From positions 62,001-126,000 of the forward strand of contig NZ_MBPP01000067.1 in assembly GCF_001858325.1 (NCBI RefSeq): 64,000 nucleotides of DNA. Direction: 5' to 3'. Shown one piece after another: positions 25,629-34,745 of this stretch. Within the stretch, counting starts at the first letter, position 1, and each line of letters opens with the position of its first letter. A model generated the notes under the pieces. It saw only the letters and a list, made by a program, of their open reading frames with translations. It ran no database searches and was not told the DNA's origin. This stretch comes from Marinobacter sp. AC-23. GTDB lineage: Bacteria; Pseudomonadota; Gammaproteobacteria; Pseudomonadales; Oleiphilaceae. The position numbers and the translations under genes are program-made.

Positions 25629-26699
25629 TCAGGCGCTGGCGGCTGTGCCGATTAGTGCCGGCTGCTCTGGTTCCCGAACCTTCTCAAGTGCCGTCTGAAC
25701 GACCTCCAAACCAGCCCCGGATTTGTGTGCATTTTCACTGATATAGCGGCGAAACTGACGGCCACCGGGCATGCCGTGGAACAGCCCAAGTAAGTGCCTG
25801 GAGATGTGAGCAAGGAACACTCCGCGCTCCAGCTCGCTCTGGATAAACGGGTACATGGCCTTGAGTGCATCATGGCGGGAGGCAATGGGTGCTTCCTGAC
25901 CAAAGAACTCTGGGTCCGCGCCAGCGAGAAGCCAGGGGTTGTGATAGGCCTCGCGGCCCAGCATCACGCCATCCGTGTGCTGTAAGTGTTCATGGCACTC
26001 CGAAAACGTTTTTATGCCGCCGTTGATAATGATCTCAAGGTGCGGATATTTTTGTTTGAGTCGGTACACCCAATCGTACTTTAACGGCGGAACATCCCGA
26101 TTTTCTTTGGGGCTTAACCCCTCCAAAACGGCGATGCGGGCATGCACAATAAACGTCCGGCAACCGGCCGCGCTTACCTTGTCCACAAACTCGCACAGAT
26201 CGTCCCAAGACTCCCGGCCATTAATACCAATGCGGTGCTTAACCGTAACGGGTAGGTTTGTGGCAGCAATCATCGCGCGAACGCCTTCAGCCACCTTATC
26301 TGGATGCCCCATCAGGCAGGCGCCTATCATGTTGTTCTGCACCCGATCACTGGGGCAGCCTACGTTCAGGTTTACTTCACTGAAGCCAAACTGCTCAGCC
26401 AGCCGCGCACAATGGGCTAGCTCGCTGGCATTACTGCCGCCCAGCTGGAGGGCCAGCGGATACTCGGCAGGATTGTGGTGCAAAAATCGCTCCGTATCTC
26501 CGTGAATCAGCGCCCCTGTAGTGACCATCTCGGTATATAGCAGGGTATGCCGGCTCAACAGGCGGGCGAGGTAGCGATAGTGTGGGGTAGTCCAGTCCAT
26601 CATTGGCGCCACGCAGAAGCGGCGAGATGGCTCTAGCCCAGTTTTTTCAAGGGTCCCGGAGAGTTTTCCGGCATTTTCTGAAGAAGCGTTTTTGATCAT
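25629..26699 (-). CDS. dusA: tRNA-dihydrouridine(20/20a) synthase DusA
   Basis: FMN enzyme that reduces U20 and U20a in the D-loop of tRNAs. Seen: FCVAPMMDWTTPHYRYLARL FMN-binding start after a short extension of 27 residues, the catalytic Cys in NLNVGCPSDRVQ, KHRIGI, and the DusA-specific LEGLSPKENRDVPPL. The C-terminal helical tRNA-binding domain is present (HISRHLLGLFHGMPGGRQFRRYIS). The usual HARKAW is HARIAV here, a small change. 356 residues. An in-frame start further in is possible, since the first 25 residues vary in the family. Confidence 0.92.
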   Translation of the reverse strand: MIKNASSENAGKLSGTLEKTGLEPSRRFCVAPMMDWTTPHYRYLARLLSRHTLLYTEMVTTGALIHGDTERFLHHNPAEYPLALQLGGSNASELAHCARLAEQFGFSEVNLNVGCPSDRVQNNMIGACLMGHPDKVAEGVRAMIAATNLPVTVKHRIGINGRESWDDLCEFVDKVSAAGCRTFIVHARIAVLEGLSPKENRDVPPLKYDWVYRLKQKYPHLEIIINGGIKTFSECHEHLQHTDGVMLGREAYHNPWLLAGADPEFFGQEAPIASRHDALKAMYPFIQSELERGVFLAHISRHLLGLFHGMPGGRQFRRYISENAHKSGAGLEVVQTALEKVREPEQPALIGTAASA

Positions 26700-26998
26700 T
26701 AAATGCTCAATTCTGACCGATTGTGTGTGGCCATAACTCGAAGGCAGGCTTGTGGCCTAAAGGCTTCGCTCGAACGGATTGTATGCAAGGTAGATTCTAA
26801 CAGGAAATCGGATTCGTTGGTTTATCGGGGGCGTTATGCACCGCAAGCAATAGTCGAACCCCTGACCCCTGGCAGGGCTCACTTGGGATAACACTTATTA
26901 CCTTCGGCCCTCTGTTGAGGATAACCTGCAGCCCGTGATGTTTGAACTTCCCTGCTAAATACTCATATCTCTCCAGTCTGTAAAGGAATCCTGAGCGA

Positions 26999-27895
26999 AT
27001 GAACTCACACATACTGGCGGCAGTACTTTCTGCCGTTTTCATGGGCACAATTGGCGCAGTTGCTGTTTACGCCAATGTCAGCGCCGAAACGGTTACGTTC
27101 TATCGCCTGTTTATTGGCGCCGTTTTAATGGGTTTCTTCCTTTTGCTTACAGGCCAGAAAGATAAAGTATTTACCTGGCCAGGCATTAAGGTTTTGGTGA
27201 CAGGCGCGTTCCTCGCATGCTTTGTGGTCTTTTATGTCATTGCTTTGAATTACACCAGCATGGCGAACGCTGTAATGCTGTTGTATCTGGCCCCTGTAAC
27301 AGCGTCCACGGTTGCACACTTTTTTATGGGTGAGAGGTTGTCGGGGCTAAGCGCAGCCTTGATAAGCGTGGCATTGTTTGGCTTTGCGATGATAATGGAG
27401 TTCAACTTTAACCTCTCAGGGCGAAAGGAAGAATCGATCGGTCTGTTTTACGCACTGCTTGCCATGTTGTGTTACGCCGCTTTTATTCTGACTAATCGGT
27501 TAATACACGAACGGGTTCATGTGCTGACTCGTAGCGGCTATCAAATGCTCGCTGGAGCCCTGTGCGTACTGCCTTTTATGCTACAGCAAGGTGATAGCAT
27601 CGGCGCTGGGCAGTTGGGCTGGCTGGTTGTGGCAGGTGTCGTTCCGGGGTTCCTGGCGATCATGCTTGCCGTGGTTGCGCTGAAGGCGCTTCCGGCAGCG
27701 ACCTTTGGCACCCTGGCTTATCTGGAGCCTATTACAGTCGTCGCTCTGGGGTGGGTTCTGTTTGATCAAAGCCTGAATACTTTGCAGTTGTCCGGGAGTG
27801 CGTTGATTATCGTCTCGGGTGTGATACAGGCTGTGTTGTCGCAGCGAGGCTCACACGGGGCTGCGACAACACAGCCTGAAGTGGAAGCTGCCTGA
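26999..27895 (+). CDS. EamA (DMT-superfamily) transporter
   Basis: Inner-membrane metabolite exporter or importer with ten predicted transmembrane helices in two EamA repeats (about 3-125 and 148-285). 298 residues. Small start-proximal helix MNSHILAAVLSAVFMGTIGAVAVY. The substrate cannot be told from sequence. The 3' end of the gene is unusual: its last 25 codons hold a perfect 19-bp inverted repeat, so the C-terminal cytoplasmic tail may be shaped by a nucleic acid function. The 299 bases upstream, back to dusA, show no gene, tRNA or clear promoter to me. Confidence 0.85.
   Translation: MNSHILAAVLSAVFMGTIGAVAVYANVSAETVTFYRLFIGAVLMGFFLLLTGQKDKVFTWPGIKVLVTGAFLACFVVFYVIALNYTSMANAVMLLYLAPVTASTVAHFFMGERLSGLSAALISVALFGFAMIMEFNFNLSGRKEESIGLFYALLAMLCYAAFILTNRLIHERVHVLTRSGYQMLAGALCVLPFMLQQGDSIGAGQLGWLVVAGVVPGFLAIMLAVVALKALPAATFGTLAYLEPITVVALGWVLFDQSLNTLQLSGSALIIVSGVIQAVLSQRGSHGAATTQPEVEAA
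27827..27878. repeat. Long perfect hairpin at the 3' end of the EamA gene
   Basis: Two 19-base arms, 27827-27845 and 27860-27878, are perfect reverse complements; the loop is 14 bases. It lies 15 bases before the stop codon of the transporter gene and 52 bases before the end of the convergent TonB receptor gene. There is no T-run, so it may be a Rho-assisted terminator, an RNA stabiliser, or a remnant of a small mobile repeat. Confidence 0.8.
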
Positions 27896-27930
27896 GTTTT
27901 ATCCTTGGTCGGGTCTCTGTATCCAAGTTT

Positions 27931-29979
27931 TCAGAAAACAAACTCGAGCCCAGCGTACCAAGTGCGCCCGGATGCCGGCTCAAAGTACCGATCATTGCTG
28001 GCGTTAATGCGAACATTGGCGAAGTAATCCTTGTCACCCAGGTTGCGAACGCCCGCAAAACCTTTCAGCAGAAGATTTCCACCTGCGTATAGGGTGTTTC
28101 CGCCGCGCAGGTTTACTAACCAGTAATCGTCGACCTCCACTTCATTGGCATCATCGGCGACCATGTCGCCGATATAACGGGTCTCCAATGTGGCAAACAT
28201 GCCACCTAAGCCCTGCCACGTGAGGCGGTTAGACCAGGTTTGCTCTGGCAGGCCGGGTAACCGATTGCCATCGTAAACGTCGCCTCCCGAACGGTATGTC
28301 TCAAATGTGTAGTTGGCGAGGGTGAGCGCAGTTTCTGCGCGCCAACTTGGTGAAAAAAGCCAGCCGGCCGCTGCCTCAAAGCCCTTGCGTGTTGTATCCC
28401 CGGCATTGCGATAGAACGTCCGGTCATCGGACCCCGCCAACTCATAGGGAACCAGTTCATCACGAACATCGACCCAGAACAGCGTGAGGTCATAGTCAAT
28501 GCCGTTGTTGAGGGTGCCGCGAAGTCCCAATTCATGATTGAGAGATTTTTGTGGTTCGGTTTCCGGATTAAACCCGCCCACGCCCGACGGGTTAGCAAAC
28601 TCCGAGAATGTGGGTGTTTCGAACGCAGTGCTGATATTGGCGTAGGCCTGGTGAGATTCCAGATAACGATAGCTCAAGCCTGCAGAACCACTCCACTCCC
28701 GGAAGGTACGGCTGCCGCTTTGGTTTCCATCAGCGGCAAAATCATCATCAACTTTGAGGCGAATCCGGTCGAAACGACCGCCAACGGACAAGGTAATTTG
28801 ATCGCTAAGGCTTAGGTCGCCTTGTGCAAACGCGCCCAACGCGAAGGCCGTTTGCAGTTCGTCTGCGGTCAGCCCTTGCAGAGTGCCACTGAAGCTCATT
28901 TCTCGGCGGATACGGTCATCCCGCTGCTCACGAGCTTCTATGCCTGCGACGTAGCGAAATGGAAGCCCTGAGAGCTCAAGCGACTGCCGGTAATCGGCTC
29001 TTGCTCCAAAATAGTCCCGGTCGTAATCAATGCGGCTGTCACCAGGGTAGGGCAGCTGCTGTTCGAAGTTCCTGCGCATATAGAATGTTTTGACCTGAAA
29101 CTCGCCCGGCCCCGCGGAAAGATCCTGGTATTGCAGGCCCAATACTTGTTGATCGACGGTTTGCCCTGTGCCGTACTCTTCTGTGAAACGCCCAGCCTGG
29201 GATCTGTCGGCTTCCACCTGTTCAGCGGTAAGCGCCCCCGGGTCTTCCGAGCGTGGGTTCTGCAGCAGATTTATGATGGCGGTCAGTGAGCGATCGTTGC
29301 CCAGCTCTCGGCGCAGCTTGGAATTGAGGAGATATTTTTCGACCTTGGCATTGTCGCGATAGCCTTCGTAGTTGAGTGCAGAAGCGCTTACGCTGTGTGA
29401 CCAAGGGCCGTTGGTTTCGCTGTTTTTCACTGAGACCTTGCCAAAGCTATCGCTTCCGCCAGTGAGGCGTACCGATGTTTCATCAGGCTGACGACGCCCG
29501 TCGGCGGTGGTTACGCTGATAACGCCACCCGCTGCGTTTCCATACAGAACCGAAGCAGGCCCCCGGATAACTTCGATACGCTCGGCGCTGTCCAGGTCGA
29601 TCGCGTCTAGCTGAGCCTGGCCATCTGGCAGCGTGTAAGGAATGCCATCAACTATGACCGTAACGCCACGAACGCCAAAAGGGGCTCGTGCGCCGAAACC
29701 ACGAATAGCTATGCGCTCGCCTTGGGCGTAGTTCTCCTGATTCTGAAGAAAAATGCCTGGAACCTGGCTCAGGGTCTCATCCAGCTTTAGCTTAGGCTGG
29801 CCTTTATGAATCGCGTTTTGCTGAACAATCGATATGGCAGCCGGTGTTTCATATAAGGCGCGCTCCATCACCGGAGACGTCACCACTATGTCGGCAGCAG
29901 ATTGCCCATGAGCCGTTGTGGTGAATGGGAGGGTTATGAGTCCGCTCAAAAAGAGAGATGTAGATTTTTGGTTGTTCAT
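27931..29979 (-). CDS. TonB-dependent outer-membrane receptor
   Basis: Outer-membrane beta-barrel transporter with an N-terminal plug. Signal peptide about 1-25 (cleavage near AHGQ), a TonB-box-like DIVVTSP just after, plug domain 40-150 (AIRGFGARAPFGVRGVTVIVDGIP, RIEVIRGPASVLYGNAAGGVISV), then a barrel of about 500 residues ending with a terminal Phe (YAGLEFVF). 682 residues. The plug resembles the FecA/ferric siderophore group, but no uptake genes flank it, so the ligand (iron chelate, vitamin or other) is unknown. The 223-base upstream gap shows no Fur box or cobalamin riboswitch that I can recognise. Confidence 0.9.
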   Translation of the reverse strand: MNNQKSTSLFLSGLITLPFTTTAHGQSAADIVVTSPVMERALYETPAAISIVQQNAIHKGQPKLKLDETLSQVPGIFLQNQENYAQGERIAIRGFGARAPFGVRGVTVIVDGIPYTLPDGQAQLDAIDLDSAERIEVIRGPASVLYGNAAGGVISVTTADGRRQPDETSVRLTGGSDSFGKVSVKNSETNGPWSHSVSASALNYEGYRDNAKVEKYLLNSKLRRELGNDRSLTAIINLLQNPRSEDPGALTAEQVEADRSQAGRFTEEYGTGQTVDQQVLGLQYQDLSAGPGEFQVKTFYMRRNFEQQLPYPGDSRIDYDRDYFGARADYRQSLELSGLPFRYVAGIEAREQRDDRIRREMSFSGTLQGLTADELQTAFALGAFAQGDLSLSDQITLSVGGRFDRIRLKVDDDFAADGNQSGSRTFREWSGSAGLSYRYLESHQAYANISTAFETPTFSEFANPSGVGGFNPETEPQKSLNHELGLRGTLNNGIDYDLTLFWVDVRDELVPYELAGSDDRTFYRNAGDTTRKGFEAAAGWLFSPSWRAETALTLANYTFETYRSGGDVYDGNRLPGLPEQTWSNRLTWQGLGGMFATLETRYIGDMVADDANEVEVDDYWLVNLRGGNTLYAGGNLLLKGFAGVRNLGDKDYFANVRINASNDRYFEPASGRTWYAGLEFVF

Positions 29980-30202
29980 AGGTCTCGTCTTGGGACGGGT
30001 GGCATTAAAACCGGTGTTAGTTGAAACGTCTGGCTATTAACTCCAAGCCCCCGGTTTTTGGTTTCTAGATACGATTCAAGGGATTGCTTGTTCATTGGCC
30101 CAAACAGTGCTCGTTTTCAATCTAGGTACTATACGCTGGGCATAGGACACAAGAGGCCCCATTTGTGCAGCTGGGTCAAGGCCTTCTTCCAAAGGGCTAG
30201 CC

Positions 30203-31141
30203 TCAGCCAACTCCCAGATTCGCCACTCCAAACGGTATATGAACCATAGGAATATCCCCTGCGTCGGATTCCAGGTGTGAGCGTTGGTCATCAAAGAACA
30301 TGTGGGGCTTGAGCACGTTCAGGATGCGGTCTTTCTTCATCCCTCCCAGGAAGAAAACCTCATTGGCGTCGACGCCCCAATGCTCCAGCGTTGTAATCAC
30401 CCGCTCATGGGACGGGGCATTGCGGGCGGTGACAATGGCGGTTCGCAATACTCGCTGACAATCTGGATCGTCCGTCAGAGCCTGATCTTCCAATTTTTGC
30501 AGGTGTGAAAGCTTACGGAACAAATCGGCAAGCGGGCCAGGGCTGTGAGGGATTTGAGAGCGGGACGTCTCGTGCTCCTGAAAATCTTCCAAAGAGCCAG
30601 CTTTGTATACCCGCTCCGAGGCATCATCCGCAATTACGCCGTCAAAATCGAACGCAATGCGCAACTCCGTATCACCCTCATCATCAACTACCTTGCTCGG
30701 CAGCACCGTACCAGCCGCGTAGCCGTAGTCTATCGCCTGTGACACGTCGCTGGCATTGGCAGACAGAAACAACGAGGCATTGAATGCTGGAATGTAAGGG
30801 TAGGGTGACTTGCCCTCCAAAAACGCCGCCCGGGATATATCCAGGCCGTGATGATGAATAGAGTGAAATACTCGCTTGCCGGTGATTACCGAATTTCGTG
30901 ACAGCAACACCACTTCCACCGGGCACTGCTCTGGAAATTTCTGGTTCACGCTCAAAAAACGTTTTACGAACGGAAAGGCAACGCCCTTACGCAAGGGTTC
31001 ATCCAGATGAGCTTCCTGATATTGCCTATACGTCTTTTCACCCTGCTCCCGGAATACACGGTCAGACTTGGACAGATCAAACAGGGCGCTGGAGGCAACC
31101 GCAATAACGAGCTTGTCTTCTATAGGGTAGGGCATCGGCAA
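30203..31141 (-). CDS. 5'-nucleotidase, cN-I type
   Basis: PF06189-type 5'-nucleotidase of the HAD superfamily, cytoplasmic. The catalytic DxD motif is in IAFDFDGVIADDASERVYK near residue 167, with the Thr/Ser motif in TAIVTARNAPSHER and the C-terminal acidic motif MFFDDQRSH. Members hydrolyse nucleoside monophosphates such as AMP; the exact substrate here is not known. 312 residues. It is 21 bases after the hydrolase gene on the same strand. Confidence 0.86.
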   Translation of the reverse strand: MPMPYPIEDKLVIAVASSALFDLSKSDRVFREQGEKTYRQYQEAHLDEPLRKGVAFPFVKRFLSVNQKFPEQCPVEVVLLSRNSVITGKRVFHSIHHHGLDISRAAFLEGKSPYPYIPAFNASLFLSANASDVSQAIDYGYAAGTVLPSKVVDDEGDTELRIAFDFDGVIADDASERVYKAGSLEDFQEHETSRSQIPHSPGPLADLFRKLSHLQKLEDQALTDDPDCQRVLRTAIVTARNAPSHERVITTLEHWGVDANEVFFLGGMKKDRILNVLKPHMFFDDQRSHLESDAGDIPMVHIPFGVANLGVG

Positions 31142-31162
31142 CGGGTTCCTTTCTGGTAAACG

Positions 31163-32059
31163 TCAGGATTCAACCTTTGTCTGGTCCTCGTTCTCATTCT
31201 CGTTGGCGGGCAGCAGCGGCGCGAATATTTTATCCCACAGCATTTCGTAACGCTTACGATGCCAGCCGATATGGCCGATACGCTTTTGGTTGATCTCTGC
31301 GGGGGTTACGCGAATGTGTTGCTGGGAGGCGCTGGTATAAAACTCGTGCAGCATCCTTACATTGGTAGGTGACATCATGTCGTCATCAGAAAATTCAATG
31401 GCGGTAATCGGTGTGCGTACACTGGCAAAACGCTCGCGCAACCAGTCTCCTTCGTAGCCTACGGCGTACTCCTTTTTCAGGCACCAGCGCCGCCACTGCA
31501 TGATGACACCCTTCGGCATATTGCACATGAGTTTCAGGCGATCACCGGGGAAATACCCCATTGCCGGCACAACGGCGGGCACAAGAAAATACCAGAGAAA
31601 CCATGCGATACGCCTGGTTGGTGCAGCGTTATACCACCAGGTTCCTGTGCCGCAGCCAACGGTAATCACTTGGTCAATGTCCGGGTTGTGCCCCATAAAA
31701 CCAATCATGTGGCCGCCCACGCTGTGGCCGATCCAAATAAGCTTCAGGTCGTTAAAATTCTCTTTAACGAAGCTCAGAACAGCTGGGCAATCATATTTTG
31801 CCCAGCTTAGTATGTCGCTCTTGCTGTCTTTCACGTGGCCATTTACCGATAGCCCCATACCTTCATAATCAAATGTCAGAGCATGAAAACCCTGTGCATT
31901 AAGCCAGCGGGCAAAGTCGTCGTATAAGTACTGAGCCACGCCCGTTGCAGGGGCAAGTATGCAGATGCCACGCACCTCGGCATTGTCGGTTAAAAACAGC
32001 CGCGCCGTCAGGTTGTGGCCGGCTTCGGTGGTAATGCTCTGCGTGTTTGGCGGGTTCAT
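31163..32059 (-). CDS. Alpha/beta hydrolase
   Basis: Serine hydrolase fold with the nucleophile elbow GHSVGG (residue about 112), an oxyanion region ILAPATGVAQYLYDDFARWL, a likely acid in AIEFSDDDMMSP, and His in GHIGWHRK near the end. The pattern is that of the YheT/serine aminopeptidase S33 group of uncharacterised cytoplasmic hydrolases (298 residues). Upstream of the nucleotidase gene and downstream of cfa on the same strand. Substrate unknown; a lipid-related role next to cfa is only a guess. Confidence 0.82.
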   Translation of the reverse strand: MNPPNTQSITTEAGHNLTARLFLTDNAEVRGICILAPATGVAQYLYDDFARWLNAQGFHALTFDYEGMGLSVNGHVKDSKSDILSWAKYDCPAVLSFVKENFNDLKLIWIGHSVGGHMIGFMGHNPDIDQVITVGCGTGTWWYNAAPTRRIAWFLWYFLVPAVVPAMGYFPGDRLKLMCNMPKGVIMQWRRWCLKKEYAVGYEGDWLRERFASVRTPITAIEFSDDDMMSPTNVRMLHEFYTSASQQHIRVTPAEINQKRIGHIGWHRKRYEMLWDKIFAPLLPANENENEDQTKVES

Positions 32060-32219
32060 TACTGCTTCTCATGGAAGAATTATTTGGGACGTGGGCGCAA
32101 TAATGCTGAAGTGCGAGGGCTATTGGCAAATCATGCTAGTGAATTTTCATTCAATAGCTATCAATGCCACTTCATTCGTTGGCGTGTTCATTATGGATTT
32201 TCTTGAACATGGTACCTAC

Positions 32220-33376
32220 CTAAGGCCGCACATAGCCGCCAGGTACACCTTTTTTGGAGAGCACCCATTGATACAGCTGCAGATCCCGTGCACGGAACGC
32301 GCCGGCGCAGGACAGCAGATAATACCGCCACATCCGATAGAAACGGTCGCCCAAGCTATTCCGAAAGGTTGGCCAGGCCGCCTCGAAATTGGCGTGCCAG
32401 GCCATCAGTGTCTTGTCGTAGTCGGCGCCAAAGTTTTCCACATCTTCGGCTATAAACAGACCTTCAGAAGCATCGGCGATCTGGCGAATAGAGGGTAAAT
32501 CCCCATAGGGAAAATATATTTTGCGGTCCAGGGGTCTGTAACGGTCCGGGACTTGTTTTTGCCAATGCTGTGGAGCAGAAGCAGCCCGTCTTCAGCGAGA
32601 GCGTTGGCAGCTACACGCATGAATTCCCGATGATTCTTGCGGCCAACATGTTCAAACATGCCGATACTGGAGATGCGGTCAAACTTGCCTTCTACCTCCC
32701 GGTAGTCCTGCAGTTTCACTTCTATGGGCAGACCAGCGTAATGCGATCGAGCCCAGTCGGCCTGGGCCTGAGAGACGGTAAAGCCTACGCATTCGACGCC
32801 ATAATGCTCCGCCGCGTAACCCATAAAGCTGCCCCAGCCACAGCCAATATCAAGCACTCGCATACCCGGTTGCAGGCCGAGTTTACGGCAGACCAGATCC
32901 AGTTTTGCTTCCTGGGCGGCAGCCAGGTTATCGGCATTCTTCCAGTAGCCACAGCTGTAGGTCATGCGTGAATCGAGCATAGCTTGATAGAATTCATTGC
33001 CCAGATCGTAGTGAACCTGAGCAACCTTCCACACCCGCTTGCCCTGCTGCAGGTTGCGCAGGGTGGCGCTGAGATAATAGAGCAGTTGCTTGCGGGGTTT
33101 GAAGTGTTGTTCCAGCTGACAACTCAGCAGCCGGTAGAAGAATTCATCCAACCGGTCAGCGTCCCAGTCTCCGTCCATATAGGCTTCTCCGAAACCAAGA
33201 TTGCCTTGGCTAACGGCACGCTCAATCACCCCCGGGGCATTGAGCTGGATATCCCAGGGCCGCTTGCCACCGATTTGTATGTCGGCAGTCGCCAGCATAT
33301 CCGAGATAGCGCGATGAAGCTCTGAACTGGGCGCATCGGGGGCTGGTGTGGCTTGAATGCTATGGTTTTCAGTCAT
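32220..33376 (-). CDS. cfa: Cyclopropane-fatty-acyl-phospholipid synthase (one frameshift)
   Basis: Adds a methylene group from SAM to double bonds of membrane phospholipid acyl chains, usually in stationary phase. From 33376 the frame covers the N-terminal domain and the SAM domain (RVLDIGCGWGSFMGYAAEHYGVECVGFTVS; catalytic region GMFEHVGRKNH). Near 32512, in KYIFP-YGDLPSIRQI, one base of a C-run appears lost and the protein continues in the next frame to ENFGADYDKTLMAWHANFEAAW and the C-terminus at 32220. Whole length about 385 residues, normal for Cfa. Sequence on both sides is conserved, so a base-call error is likely. Confidence 0.88.
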
Positions 33377-33415
33377 AATGATTACTCCGCGGCAACGGAC
33401 TTACCTTATGTTCTG

Positions 33416-33436
33416 GACTAAAGGGATCGTTTAGTC
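33416..33436. repeat. Short inverted repeat upstream of cfa
   Basis: GACTAAA (33416-33422) / TTTAGTC (33430-33436), perfect 7-bp arms and a 7-base loop, 40 bases before the cfa start on the minus strand. Possible operator or mRNA leader hairpin; nothing else supports it. Confidence 0.25.
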
Positions 33437-33503
33437 AACTTGCGGTTCGAAGTACTGCGGCTATCCACTATTTTTGTGGGAGGATTACCATTGCGGAGGC
33501 GCT

Positions 33504-33532
33504 TTGACAAAATTTTAAGTATCTCCTACGTT
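33504..33532 (+). promoter_or_regulatory. Possible promoter of the nuo operon
   Basis: Full-consensus -35 TTGACA (33504-33509), 17-base spacer, weak -10 TACGTT (33527-33532), 97 bases before nuoA. A T-rich TTTAAT lies just beyond. The gap 33377-33628 holds no other gene that I can see. Confidence 0.35.
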
Positions 33533-33628
33533 TAATCTAGTCGGGTACTGCACGTATCGATCGAGCCGGCTGTCGATATTGGCGAGTTCCATCAAGCGGC
33601 ATGCGCAGAAGTTATTTTCAGGATAGCT

Positions 33629-34018
33629 ATGCAACAGGATGCGACAGCGTTGATTGCTGAGTATTGGGCCATTGGGCTTTTTGTTGTAGCCGTCATAGCC
33701 TTGTGCGCTTTCATGATAGGCGTATCCGCGCTACTCGGCGGTCGCAGCAAGGGCCACAGCAAGGGATTGCCATTTGAAAGCGGCATTATTGGCACGGGTA
33801 GCGCCCGCCAACGTTTTTCCATTCAGTTCTATCTGGTTGCAATGCTTTTCGTGATCTTCGATATCGAAGCCATGTTTCTGTTTTCCTGGGCCGTGTCAGT
33901 GCGCGAGGTAGGTTGGGGCGGTTTTTGGGGTGCGGCGGTGTTCATCATCATTCTGCTTGCCGGGCTAGTTTATGACCGTCGTGTGGGTGCCCTGGACTGG
34001 GCTCCAAAAGTGAAATGA
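33629..34018 (+). CDS. nuoA: NADH:quinone oxidoreductase (complex I) subunit A
   Basis: Small membrane subunit at the junction of the membrane and peripheral arms. Three transmembrane helices (about 12-34, 66-86, 95-115). Conserved LPFESGIIGTGSARQRFSIQFYLVAMLFVIFDIEAMFLF is present in outline; in many relatives the loop has a Cys (YECG), here FESG, as in the gamma-proteobacterial branch. First gene of a 13-gene operon on the plus strand; frame intact. Confidence 0.93.
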   Translation: MQQDATALIAEYWAIGLFVVAVIALCAFMIGVSALLGGRSKGHSKGLPFESGIIGTGSARQRFSIQFYLVAMLFVIFDIEAMFLFSWAVSVREVGWGGFWGAAVFIIILLAGLVYDRRVGALDWAPKVK

Positions 34019-34064
34019 ACTAGCCACAGGCAACCCTCATTGGTTTTCAGCTTGGAGCCACGTC

Positions 34065-34745
34065 ATGACATATACTCTGACTCGGGTCGAAGATGCATTA
34101 GCGGCAGAAAACGATCGCTATCCTTTAGGTGAGCGTCAGCGCGTCGAAGACCCGATGCAACAGCAGGTGCACCGTAGCGTGTTCACCGGCAAGCTCGAGG
34201 AGGTGCTTAACTCCACAGTTAATTGGGGGCGTAAAAACTCTCTGTGGCCCTATAACTTTGGGCTGTCTTGCTGCTATGTAGAAATGACCACGGCCTTTAC
34301 CTCTCCCCACGATATTGCCCGTTTTGGCGCCGAAGTTATTCGCGCCTCGCCTCGCCAGGCAGACTTCATGGTCATTGCTGGCACCTGTTTTGTGAAAATG
34401 GCGCCGGTTATTCAGCAGCTCTACGACCAGATGCTCGAGCCCAAATGGGTGATTTCCATGGGCTCTTGCGCCAATTCCGGTGGCATGTATGACATCTACT
34501 CGGTGGTGCAGGGCGTTGACAAGTTCTTGCCTGTAGATGTCTACGTGCCTGGCTGTCCACCACGCCCTGAGGCTTTTTTGCAAGGGTTGCAGCTTCTGCA
34601 GGACTCGATTCAGGAAGAGCGCCGACCGCTGTCCTGGGTGGTGGGTGACCAAGGCGTGTACCGCGCCGAAATGCCTTCCCAGCGTGAGAAGCACCGCGAC
34701 CGACGAATTCAGGTAACGGAGTTGCGCACACCGGACAGCATCTGA
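34065..34745 (+). CDS. nuoB: Complex I subunit B
   Basis: Peripheral-arm subunit that holds the terminal [4Fe-4S] cluster N2, which passes electrons to quinone. Cluster ligands are seen in SCCYVEM, GTCFVKMAP and VPGCPPRPEA. 226 residues with the usual ~35-residue N-terminal extension. TGATG overlap with the next gene's start at 34745, so translational coupling with nuoCD is expected. Confidence 0.94.
   Translation: MTYTLTRVEDALAAENDRYPLGERQRVEDPMQQQVHRSVFTGKLEEVLNSTVNWGRKNSLWPYNFGLSCCYVEMTTAFTSPHDIARFGAEVIRASPRQADFMVIAGTCFVKMAPVIQQLYDQMLEPKWVISMGSCANSGGMYDIYSVVQGVDKFLPVDVYVPGCPPRPEAFLQGLQLLQDSIQEERRPLSWVVGDQGVYRAEMPSQREKHRDRRIQVTELRTPDSI

Noticed and set aside
26780..26890. A GGGTTCGAC stretch on the minus strand resembling a tRNA T-arm
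   Set aside because: The flanking bases do not pair into a T stem, and no acceptor or anticodon stem was found.
29980..30202. Possible cobalamin riboswitch or Fur box upstream of the TonB receptor
   Set aside because: No recognisable conserved segment of either was found in this gap.
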